Origin: Anaspis maculata
Taxonomy: Eukaryota; Arthropoda; Insecta; Coleoptera; Scraptiidae
Length of the DNA stretch: 64,000 nt
Assembly (NCBI GenBank): GCA_949128115.1
Contig: OX421964.1
Location: 14,036,892 to 14,100,891, forward strand
Direction of reading: 5' to 3'
Shown: piece after piece, positions 32,560 to 42,261 of the stretch
How the letters are laid out: the number at the start of each line of letters is the position of its first letter
Position numbering within the stretch: position 1 is the stretch's first letter
Translations under genes and position numbers: made by a program
The notes under the pieces: generated by a model
Seen by the model: the letters and a program-made list of their open reading frames with translations, nothing else
Told to the model about the DNA's origin: nothing
The model's database searches: none

Positions 32560-35330
32560 AGAACTATTTATATTGGCCTAAATCCTTTTTAGTCTTAAAA
32601 AAATCATAAAGCAAGTGAGGAATTTTTTTGGATTTTTACTGTGCCATTTAGCTGACTACAAAGTTCGTCTGTAAAAATTTTCAGAAGGATTCAACTAGAA
32701 ATGTAAATGTAAATGAATATTTTTCAAGCTTCGATGTCACTTGAGCCTTTTACCGCCAAAAGCCATCAACAGTTGAAGAATTTCTTTTGGATTTTCACAG
32801 CGTCATTGAGCTGACTACGGAGATCGTCAAAAAAAAATTCAGCAGGATTCAACTAAAAATGTTGAAGTAAATGAATATTTTACAGGATTCGATGTCACTT
32901 GAGCCTTTTTACCGGCAAAAGCCATGAAGCAGTTGAAGGATTTATTTTGGATTTTTACAGAGTCATTGAGCTGACTACGAAGATCGTCACAAGAATTTTC
33001 AGCAGGATTCAACTAAAAATGTTAACGTAAATGAATATTTTACAAGATTCGATGTCACTTGAGCCTTTTTACCGTTTAAAGCCATAAAGCAGTTGAAGGA
33101 TTTCTGTTGGATTTTTACTGTGTCATATTGAGCTGACTAGAAGATCGTCACAAGACGTCACAAGAATTCCGAGTAGATTTGAGTAGAAATGTACTTGAAT
33201 GTAAATAAATATTTTTCAAGATTTTACGTCACTACTGCCTTTTTGCCGCCAAGCAACCATAAAATGATTAAATCATTTCTTTGGTCATTTAACGTGGTCT
33301 TTGACTAGTGTGACCGTTTTTAGGAATTTTGGGTAAGATTCAAGTTGAATTGTAAACGTAAATGAATATTTTTAAAGATCTGATGTGTCACTGGAGCCTT
33401 TTTGCCGTCAAAAGCAAAAAGCCAAAAGGATTTCTTTGGGTTTTCCATGCGCCATTTGATTGACTACGGCGACTGTCGCCTAGAATTTCCAGCAGAATTC
33501 AAACTGAAATGTAAAGGTGAATGAATATTTCCCAAGATTTTATGTCACTTATGCCTTTTTGCCACCAAGTAACCGTAAAACAGTAAGAAGATTTTTATTT
33601 GGATTTCTAATGTGTCACTGAACTGATTAATAAAACCGTCTCCAAGAAGTTCTAACAGGATTTGGGATGAATCTAAACTTGAATAAGTTTTTTCCAAGAT
33701 TTTATGTCACTTATGTCATTTGGCTGCCAAGTAACCGTAAAACAGGCGAAGAATCGTTTTGAATGTGTCAAGTGTTATCGAACTGACCAAGAAAAACCGT
33801 CTCCAAGAATATTTAGCAAGACTAAGGTTGGACGTAAGCTTATAAAAATATTTTTCAACATTTTATGCCACTTGCGCCTTTTTGCTGCCAAGTAAAAAAA
33901 AAAAGGCCGTAGTATTATTTTGGATATCTTATGTGTTATTGACTAAAGAGGGTTCTCACTAAGAGCTTCCAGCAGGATTTGAGTTGAATGTAAACGTAAA
34001 TAAATATTTCTCAAGATTTTATGTCACTTATGCCGTTTTGCAACCAAGTAACCGTAAAACAGTCGATGTATTATTTCGGATTTCTAGTGTGTTACTAAGC
34101 TGACTAGGAAAACCAGCTCCAATTTTTTTTAGCAGGATATGAGCTTTAAAGACGTAAAAAATATTTCCCAAGATATGATGTCACTTATGCCTTTTTGCCA
34201 CCAAGTAATCGTGAAACAGTCGATTCAGTCAGTTACTGAATTGAGTAAGAAAACCGTCTCCAAGAATTTCAAGCGGAATTCAAGTTGAACTGTAAACGCT
34301 GACAAATATTTCCCAAGACTTCGTCACTTACTCCATTTTGCCATAAAGTAACTGTGAAAGTCGTAGGATTTTTTTGATTACAAATGTCACTGGACGATTC
34401 GATTCGCAAAATTCAAGTTGAATTGTAAACGTAAATGGATATTTTTCATGACTTTGTCACTTACGCCCTTTAGCCACCAAGCAACTGTAGAACAGATTTT
34501 TTCAATTCTCAGTGTGTTATTGAAATGACTACGAAAACCGGATTCGAAAATTTCCAGCAAGATGTAAGCTGGAATGTGAACGTGAATAAAAATTTCTCAA
34601 GACTTTGTCACTTACGCTTTTTTGCCATCAAATAACCGTAATAAAACATTCGAAGGATTTTTTGGATTATTAATGTTATTGGTTTGATCAATATGACCGT
34701 CTCTAAGAATTTTCAGCAGGATTTGAGCTGAAATGTACACGTTAATGAATATTTCGCAAAATTTCATGTCGCTTATGCCTTTTTGCCACCAAGTAACCGT
34801 GAACCAGTCGAAGAATTCTTGTTCATTTCTAGTGTGTTATTGAACTGACTGAGAAAGCCTCCTCCAAGACCTTTCAGCTAGATTTGAGTTGAATATAAAC
34901 ATGGAAAAATATTTCCCGAAATTTGACGTCACTTCTGCCTTTTTGCCACTAAGTTACCGTAAAACAGTAGGAGTATTATTTTGGATTTCTAGTGTGTTAC
35001 TGGACTGACAAAGAAGACCGCACCCAGGACTTTTCAGCAAGATTTGAGTTAAACTTCAAGGTGAAAAAATATTTACAATGTCACTTACGCCTTTTTGCCA
35101 CCAAGAAACAGTTAAATAGTCAAAGGATTTTTTTAAATTTCTAGTGTTATTGGACCGACCAAAAAGATCGTCTCCAAGAATTTCTAGTAGGATTTGGGTT
35201 GAATGTAGACTTATAAAAATATTTTCAAACATTTGATGTCACTTGCACCTTTCTGCTGCCAAGTAATCGTGAAACAATTTCTAGTGTGTTATGGAACTGA
35301 GTAAGAAAAGCGGCTCCAAGCATTTTCAAC
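32560..35330. repeat. Tandem array, ~160-bp unit, ~17 diverged copies
   Basis: Every unit has a variant of CAAGATTTTATGTCACTTAT, GCCTTTTTGCCACCAAGTAA, CCGTAAAACAGTCGAAGGAT, TTTGGATTTCTAGTGTGTTA, GACCGTCTCCAAGAATTT and CAGCAGGATTTGAGTTGAAT. Spacing is about 155-170. The copies are strongly diverged (many indels), so the array is old. About 1.7 further units lie 13 kb away at 48265-48540. Confidence 0.85.
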
Positions 35331-35397
35331 AGTACGCAAGCTTCAACGCACACTTAAAAAAACAATTGTTCGCCAGCTATTCCACTGTCAGGGCGCT

Positions 35398-35754
35398 CCG
35401 AGGTGTGAAGCACCGAGGTATACAACAACACAAGGTCGGCATGTGCGAAAAGCATACAATTTGTTATGAAATCAGCTGCTATTATTTTCATTTTTTGCTG
35501 ATGGAAAGCCATTGCCTATTCTATAGTCTACGTTTCGCATCTCGAGGTGCAAAGCACCGAGGGACGCAGTGCTATCGAGCGAATGGACAGCCTACAAACA
35601 CCCCGAGGTGCGAAGCACCGAGGAATATATCAACAAAAATTGCCAATATTATCTGCTAGAGTCGATACCTATTTTTATTTCATCATTACTACTTGCTGGT
35701 GATAGCGCTAACAACTTGACTACGGCACGTGGCCCGAGGTGCGAAGCACCAGGG
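35398..35754. repeat. Cluster B of GTGC-GCAC hairpin motifs (4 copies)
   Basis: Copies at 35398-35418, 35542-35562, 35603-35623 and 35734-35754, all in one orientation, with core CGAGGTGCGAAGCACCGAGG. Variable bases sit in the 3-base loop (GAA/AAA) and at the edges. Spacers differ in sequence and length. Same motif as 6461-6806. Confidence 0.8.
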
Positions 35755-35759
35755 AAAGT

Positions 35760-36660
35760 CAAACCACAAGGGCCACGAACTGTCAACTGTTTGTTTGAAA
35801 AATAGAGACATGCGTTACAGACCCAATCATGTTGTACAAGAAGTGCATTTCCTCTCGCACAAAGCATTTTTTTTACGTTGACATTTTAATAGATTTCAAG
35901 ATTTTCAAATTGCATTTTGAAAGATTCCATCTGCACCCAGATTTCAAGGTATAATTAGACAGGGTTTGGTAGAATTGAGCTGTAATGACTATTTTGTCCG
36001 GAATGACTCTTTTGACCGACTAAATTGGTACTAGATGATGGGGAGGGCTTAATTGAAATCGTCACAGATTCTAGTGATTTTCAATAAATATATTACACAG
36101 ATTTATGTCGATGCCATCTAGTGACACTTTTGACACAAATGTGTTTTTTTTAAGGAAAATGCTGACAATTTTTCGCTATTTCGAACGGAGCTCAGACAGA
36201 TTTCAAATTTAGCTGTTTCAAACGCAATTTTTGACAGATTTCAGTGTTCTAGTGGTAATTTGACAAGTTTAGGGGACTTCGAGTGTTATTTTGACATAAT
36301 TCCAGGGTCTCAAATTCAACTTTGATAGCAATAATTTGACATGCGATCGAGCGTGCGATTCTGGTGAATTGGAAGTGCCATTTCAAAGTGACATCTTGTC
36401 AGGATTTATTGGATTCGAGTGGCATCTGGTCAGAATTTACTGACTTCAAGTAACATCCTTGTCAAAATTTAGTAGCTTTCAGCGACATCTTGTCAAAATT
36501 TACCGGCCAGGAAGATTTTTTGACTGGTTTGCACCGATTACGGGATTTTAAGGGACATTTTGACATATCTGATTGCATTGAGGGAGCATTTTGATGTTTT
36601 TGGGAACAGTATTTTTCCCTCCAGATAAATTTGCCAGGAAGGTTGATTAATATCAAAGAT
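35760..36660. repeat. Degenerate TTTTGACA-rich repeats
   Basis: From about 35880 short variants of AGTGACATTTTGACA, GACATCTTGTCAAAATTTA and TTTGACAGATTTCA recur every ~45-60 bases with no fixed period. No coding frame. Likely an eroded minisatellite. Confidence 0.5.
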
Positions 36661-36667
36661 AGAATTG

Positions 36668-37005
36668 GTACTGTTACGGATTTCGTGTTGGGTTCTTTTT
36701 TGAGACAGTCGTTTCAAACAAACACTGTTTATTACTGCGTACTACTATAAATACAGGTCAATAATTATTCGCGCTTGGGTATATCGCCAATTACTTGTCG
36801 CTGTTATCGCTCTGAATTTAGGACTGGTCTGTCGGCCGATCAATCGATGCTTATAAATCCGACTGTTATTCTGGAAGTTTCCACCGGTTATCTAGCAAAT
36901 TCCACACTGACCGCGGCATATGGCTTCGAGGCGACTCTCGAACAATCCAACACTTTTCGGGTGTATTCAGCAACGTGCAGCAGCGCCTTTGTTGGCGGCT
37001 GTTGA
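36668..37005 (-). mobile_element. Possible solo LTR fragment
   Basis: In minus sense the block is GC-richer than its flanks. It has a TATAAGC box-like site, a later AATAAA (in CGCAGTAATAAACAG), and ends ACGAAATCCGTAACA, a common 3' terminus of insect LTRs. No matching 5' TG terminus or target-site duplication could be fixed, and no gag-pol is present. An alternative is a chance GC-rich unique block, since a 76-codon plus-strand frame is open here. Confidence 0.3.
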
Positions 37006-37059
37006 AGGGAGTTGAAGGAAACTTGTTGAGGGGAATTGGTTTTTGCTATTTTTTTCTAC

Positions 37060-37470
37060 AGGTTGAAAATTCTTCAAGGAGAAATGTACGGGAAATACAA
37101 ATTTTTGGAAATTTTTTAGTTTGTTTTTTGAAATTTCGGAAACTAGATAGCAACACCCATACATCTTCATTCAAGAAAGTTGCATACCGAATTCGAACAT
37201 TCAATTTTCAAAAAAAGGTACCAAAAATGATTTCTACCAATTCACATTTTTATGTTTACGAGAAATCATTTTTGGTACCTTTTTGAAAATAGGAAGTTCA
37301 AATTCGGTATGCGGCTTTCTTAAAGGAAGATGTATGGGAGTTGCTATCTAGTTTTCAAATATTCAAAAAAACAAAATTAAAAATTTACAAAAATATTTTT
37401 TTTTAATATTCTGAAAATTCAATAGCATATCCCGTACATTTCTCTATGATTTAGGATACAGATTCAACGA
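37060..37470. mobile_element. Near-perfect palindrome, ~200-bp arms
   Basis: GAGAAATGTACGGGAAATAC, GAAACTAGATAGCAACACCC, ATACATCTTCATTCAAGAAA and AAAGGTACCAAAAATGATTT are each mirrored on the right, around a ~25-base loop near 37235-37260. No frame. A cruciform-prone foldback MITE; the ends and target duplication were not resolved. Confidence 0.75.
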
Positions 37471-38290
37471 ATCTAAAGACACCTCAAAAATGAACAGAAA
37501 GACCCTGACGTCGCAAGCGGTCCCCAAAATTCGGAGCCTCCTTCACAACTGATTCCCCCCACGTAAACTCTGTAGCCTTCCATTTTTTTTACAGCCGAAA
37601 TTTTAGAACTTGGTGCAATTTAGATAACGCTAATACCATTCATTAATCAAGCCACGATGATCCAATCTCGCATCAATACACCATTAATTACGAGGTCACG
37701 CGTTTAATAAAACATTGTTGGTAACTGTTTTACCACCCCCATTGTCTCGTAAATTTTATGCAATAAAGTGCGGTAAACAACCTGAAATTTCCCTTCGGCT
37801 ATAACACATCGAGAACGATAAAATCCTTAGCGGTGCTGAGTAGTAAGTAAATGCCATCAAAACAGACCGTAAAACCGAGAGAACTGGGTTAAAGTGTTGG
37901 AGTACGAACCTGTTTGTCAGGCAACCCGTAAAGCAGCAGTGCATTGAAAATGCATAACAAAAACTTGAATTACCACAAGGCGAGTTTCAAAACAACGGAT
38001 TTTACAGGAAGCGTTTATAAGCTACACCTAATTTCTATTGTTCTGAATAACTTAAGCTTGTCTTAACAACACGCATTGTTATCTAGACATGACGGAGCTG
38101 TTCTAATTGCTAATTGATAGCTCAAAACGCGAGCATGGTTAAAAAACCTTCCCCTAAAAGCTAGCCTAATTACTATTATTAGTACACAATAAAAGATAAT
38201 GAGCTACTACAACTGATATAATAAGAAAACTGTTAGGTACTTATCCAATAACAAGAGTATAATAAATCTTGAAAAGCAACGTTACTCAAT
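37471..38290. other. Intron, nothing recognised
   Basis: AT-rich sequence without repeats or coding frames that I can support. Confidence 0.45.
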
Positions 38291-38488
38291 TTAATAACGC
38301 ATGAGATTCCAATAAAGCGGAATTTCACCTTTAACCTTCGCCAATTGTGATGAGTCGTCCGGAGGCTGGCGGCGCGTGATTTTCAAGAATACCAAGCCGC
38401 CACCTCTACTACTGACCTTTACTTTGGAAAACGCAAGGCCTTCTTCCACGCAATCGTCCAAGTTTTTCAAAAATATTTCGCGGTACAT
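38291..38488 (-). CDS. Candidate small ORF or alternative first exon (65 codons)
   Basis: The ATG at 38488 (context GAAAATGT, A at -3) opens a protein-like frame, MYREIFLKNLDDCVEEGLAF, then SKVKVSSRGGGLVFLKITRR, ending in TAA at 38291. It lies directly downstream (minus sense) of a CpG-rich block at 38580-38880, as a first exon would. Internal GT sites (after F-S-K, and at KVK/GTGAAA) could splice it to the phase-0 exon at 31876. I do not recognise the peptide. It may be an alternative first exon of the long gene, a lineage-specific small gene, or chance. Confidence 0.3.
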   Translation of the reverse strand: MYREIFLKNLDDCVEEGLAFSKVKVSSRGGGLVFLKITRRQPPDDSSQLAKVKGEIPLYWNLMRY

Positions 38489-38900
38489 TTTCGGGGGAAA
38501 CTCTGCACGGCACGTGAATACCTAATAATTATTATTTACAACAATTATAAATTAAAAACAATTTTTTAACATTCAACAAAGAAAAAACATAAATTTCGCG
38601 GGCGCGATATGTTTACAAGGCAGCGCAACAGCGATATAAATCAAGTAAAGGCAGTGATCAGGCGATATAATTTTCAAAAAGGGAACCAACACCGTAGGAA
38701 AACGAGAGATCGTACTGATAGGGGAAATTGTACTCCGGGAGAGCAAAAGCCAAAGTTGCATGGCCCTGTGCGTACGCACGAGCGGCGTCGCGGCGCCAAG
38801 ACGACGCTTTCATTACTGGGCTGTGTTGCTGCTGGTAATAAGGGAGAGGAAATTCGGGTAAATTGCACTCCGCCTTCTCCCGTTTGACGTCTGCGACCAA
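38489..38900 (-). promoter_or_regulatory. CpG-rich block, possible alternative promoter
   Basis: The region includes GTGCGTACGCACGAGCGGCG and TCGCGGCGCCAAGACGACG, far above the local CpG level. It sits just upstream of the candidate first exon at 38291-38488. No defined core-promoter element is claimed. Confidence 0.3.
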
Positions 38901-39160
38901 TAATTACGATTTTTTTTTTGAGGAAAGAAAAGAAAAGCTAACGAGAAATTAAGCAGCTAACGAGAAACAAGGCAGCTGGAAAGAAATCAAAAGCTACGGT
39001 AGTCAAAAACTTGGAAATAACAAATTTTCCCGAGGTTTTTCCAAATGCACGTCAATGTGACTTTGAACAACCATTCTAGAATCGTTAATCAACACGTTAT
39101 TGGACATAGAAATTGCCGTAGCTAATCTTCCATCAGTTGGTTCATCACCAAGTCCATATA
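38901..39160. other. Intron, short A/G-rich repeat
   Basis: A near-duplicate of AAGCTAACGAGAAATTAAGC and AGCTAACGAGAAACAAGGC occurs at 38935-38975. Nothing else was seen. Confidence 0.4.
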
Positions 39161-41110
39161 CCGGGTGGGCCATAAAAAACCGTACTGTTTTATTTTCCTC
39201 GCCGATTTTTTGTTTCTTGACCGATTTTGACAAGCTTGGTATCATTGTGTAGCTAATTGAAAAGGCTACCAGAGCCATATACAAATGATTCCTAGCTGTC
39301 AAAATTCGAAATGGCGGAATCAAGTGAAAATAGGCTTGCTTTTGCAGTCGTTTTTTTAAATTAAAATTTGAAAAAATAACCGAACTAAAGACGTTTTCTG
39401 AAAGAATGAACTATTTTCCACATTTTGGGACCACAACTACCTCAATTGGTTGATTCGTTGGGGAGATGTGGCAAATTGAAAAAAGCTTATATCCCATTGT
39501 TTCAATCCAAAATGAGTAGTAAAAAATATTGTTTCTCCTGCCAAATTTTTTGTTTCTGGAGCGATTTTGACAGGTTTAGTATCATTATGTAACCAATTAA
39601 ATAGGCTCCAAGTGTCACATACGAATATGATCAAAATGTCAAAATTCAAAATGGCGGACACAACTGAGAATGAGCTTCCTCGCGCAAGGTCGTTTTTTCA
39701 AATTGAAATTTGACAGACTGACAGCTAGGAGCGTTTTTTGAAAGAACGAACTGTTTTTCACATTTTGACACCATAACTAGCTCAATTGGTTTGTTAGTTG
39801 AGGAGATGTGGCAAATTGAAAAAAAGCTTATCCGTCATTGTTTCAATCCAAAACGAATAATAAAAAATATCACTTATTTTGTCTGTGAAATTTACTCAAG
39901 AGGTGGGTGCCTGAGATATAATCACCATTTTTCAAAATTGAATTGAAAATTATTTTACAGGGTGTTCACTAGGTACGTTCCTATCTATGGACGCAGACTC
40001 TCTGGATGCAAACATTTGAGGACTATCCTATTTTTTGTATTTGTGTTGGTCAAAGTTGTTGTTGATTACCTGAATCCATTGTTGGCCTTAAAATAGACAT
40101 GTAAGATAGGTTTCAATTTTATTGATAGTAGAGAACTAATCTTATAGTCTTTTCCACAACATTTGCACATCATTTTTTTGAAAAAGCCCCTTCAATTCTG
40201 TAATTCTGTCAAATTTCAATGAAAAAAAAACTGCAAAAGAAGGCTTGTTTCCAGTTGAGTCCGCTATTTTGAATTTTGACATTTCGATCATATCCGTATA
40301 TGACACTTGTAGCCTATTTAATTGGCTACACAATGACATCAAACCTATCATAATGGCTTCAGAAACAAAAATTTCACAGAAAAAACAATATTTTTTATCT
40401 CGTTTTTCATTATTCATTTTGGATTGGAACAATGGCAAATAAGCTTTTTTTTCAATTTGCCATATCTCCTCAATGAATAAACCAATTGAGCTAGTTGTGG
40501 TGTCAAAATGTGAAAAACAGTTCGTTCTTTCAAAAAACACTTCTAGTTCTGTCATTCTGTCAAATTTGAATTCAAAAAAACGCCTGCGAAAGAAGGCCCA
40601 TTTTCAGTTGCGTCCGCCATTTTGAATTTTGACATTTCGATCATATCCGTATATGACACTTGAAGTCTATTTAATTGTTTGCACAATGATACTAAGTCTG
40701 TCAAAATCGCTCCAGAAGAAAAAACTTGACAGGCAAAACAATATTTTTTATTATTCATTTTGGATTGGAGCAATGGCAAATAAGCTTTCTTTCAATTTGC
40801 CACATCTCCCCAACGGATGAACCAGTTGAGCTAGTTGTGATCTCAAAATGTAGAAAATAGTTCATTCTTTCAGAAATCATCTTAAGTTTGGTTATTCTGT
40901 CAAATTTTATGTAAAAAAAACAACTGCGAAAGAAGGTCTATTTTCAGTCGTTTCCGTCATTTTGAATTTTGACATTTAGGAATCTTTTGTACATGGTTCT
41001 GGTAGCCTTTTCAATTAGCTACACAATGATACCAAGCTTGTTAAAATCGATCAAGAAACAAAAAATCGGCAAGGAAAATGAAACAGTACGGTTTTTTATG
41101 GCCCACCCGG
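39161..41110. mobile_element. 1,950-bp foldback element, TA duplication, internal ~370-bp nested repeats
   Basis: TA (39159-39160) CCGGGTGGGCCATAAAAAAC ... GTTTTTTATGGCCCACCCGG TA (41111-41112). The terminal arms are ~200 bp (GATTTTTTGTTTCTTGACCG, GGTATCATTGTGTAGCTAAT, CAAAATTCGAAATGGCGG and mirrors). Inside, both halves contain further ~370-bp units in opposite orientation (CCACATCTCCCCAACGGATG, AATTTTGACATTTCGATCAT, ATTCATTTTGGATTGGA), around a unique centre at ~39900-40140. No transposase. The TA duplication suggests mobilisation by a Tc1/mariner-type enzyme. Confidence 0.88.
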
Positions 41111-41339
41111 TAGAGGTGCAAAATTGTGCAATTTTCTAGTGAATAATATCAATATCACACATCAATTTTAGAAATTCATCACACAGCACAAGATGTATGT
41201 TATAGGCTAATGGCCGGTTGCAGAAAATATTGGCTAATCTGCGATTACGGACTTTTTTGCTGAATCCTAGCTGATCAAGGCAGCCCCACGGACATCTTAA
41301 ACTGGACTGCTGATTATTACGTCTTCTCCAATTACTATA

Positions 41340-41501
41340 CAGGGTGTCTCAAAAGCATCGCATTTTGAGTCCAGGGAGATTGTGAAAACCAGTAGAAATT
41401 TTGCAAGCGTAAATTCTTATACGTGTTCTTGAGTCCCGATATATGAGCCCAGAGCCCATATATCGATCTGGGGTCAGAAAGCACTACTTTTGAGACACCT
41501 G
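41340..41501. mobile_element. 162-bp TA-target MITE (CAGGGTGTCTCAAAAG)
   Basis: TA at 41338-41339 then CAGGGTGTCTCAAAAGCATC. The right end is CTACTTTTGAGACACCTG then TA at 41502-41503. One G is lost from the right terminus. The interior holds a short palindrome around ATATATGAGCCCAGAGCCCA. Non-coding. Confidence 0.75.
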
Positions 41502-41679
41502 TATGTACTTCAGAGTCTTTTGAATATTTTTGAAATTGAAAACTTGCGATTTTTGATACAAAAAATCTTGAAATGGAAACAATTTGTTACTCTGAACAGT
41601 TTGAAATTTTTTTGGATTTTTAGTCATAATCAGATGAATTTATTGGGTATATCGAAATTACAATAATATGCGTTTCAAC

Positions 41680-42260
41680 TTATATATAGTCTGGTTCTTG
41701 AGTAGTACCCAGCACACTTATGGCGTTTCCTCTCTGGATGGCGATTGACAGCCGCTGTTTGAACCACGAACCTTCATTGACATTACCAGTTGCGTCTACC
41801 AGTCGTTTACATATGTCATCAATGAAGGAACGTGCACCAGGGCCATATGGGCCAAAAGTCTCCACTGCTATTGGAACAAAGATGTAATCGTTCGATAGGT
41901 CAGCGTACTTCGTCTTTTTGTTGGTCTCGGCCTTTTCTGCGGTAGCTCCTGGGCAGAAGGCACTGCTTGTTAGATGTGATGGTGCTACTGTATCGACAGC
42001 TGTGAAGTCCCAGCTAGGCATTTACCATGGGCGTAAGGGATTAAGGTCATGCCATCTGGTCGTTTTCCATCAATCCGAGCCAGAAGCCCGGGTGGTTCCA
42101 AAACTGGATGAAGACCGGCAGTCGTTAAAGCCCTTTTTATAATGTCATTGGCTTCTTTATGTCTTGTAAAACGACCTTTACTGAATTTGCAGGAAAGACC
42201 ATGGGTGCCAGAATTGTCTATTCTTGATCCGCAGCGGCAAAGATGATTAGATGAATTCAT
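41680..42260 (-). pseudogene. Frameshifted C-terminus of an RT element: zinc knuckle plus restriction-like endonuclease
   Basis: The minus-strand reading starts near 42260 with [20 protein letters not shown] and a Cys after it (a C-x-C...H-x4-C knuckle). A basic stretch ([18 protein letters not shown]) follows, then [17 protein letters not shown] one-base deletion at about 42003-42010 shifts the frame. The rest ([50 protein letters not shown]) runs to a stop at 41680. The order knuckle, K/R-PD-x(12-14)-D is that of the restriction-like endonuclease of R2/NeSL-type elements, and very similar C-termini are common in arthropod and mollusc mobile elements. The RT part is absent, so it is a 5'-truncated dead copy. 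An AATAAA lies ~40 bases beyond the stop. Confidence 0.65.
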
Positions 42261-42261
42261 T

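Noticed and set aside
36668..37005. Complete LTR retrotransposon
   Set aside because: Only one LTR-like block is visible; no gag-pol, primer-binding site or second LTR in the window. Kept only as a low-confidence solo LTR.
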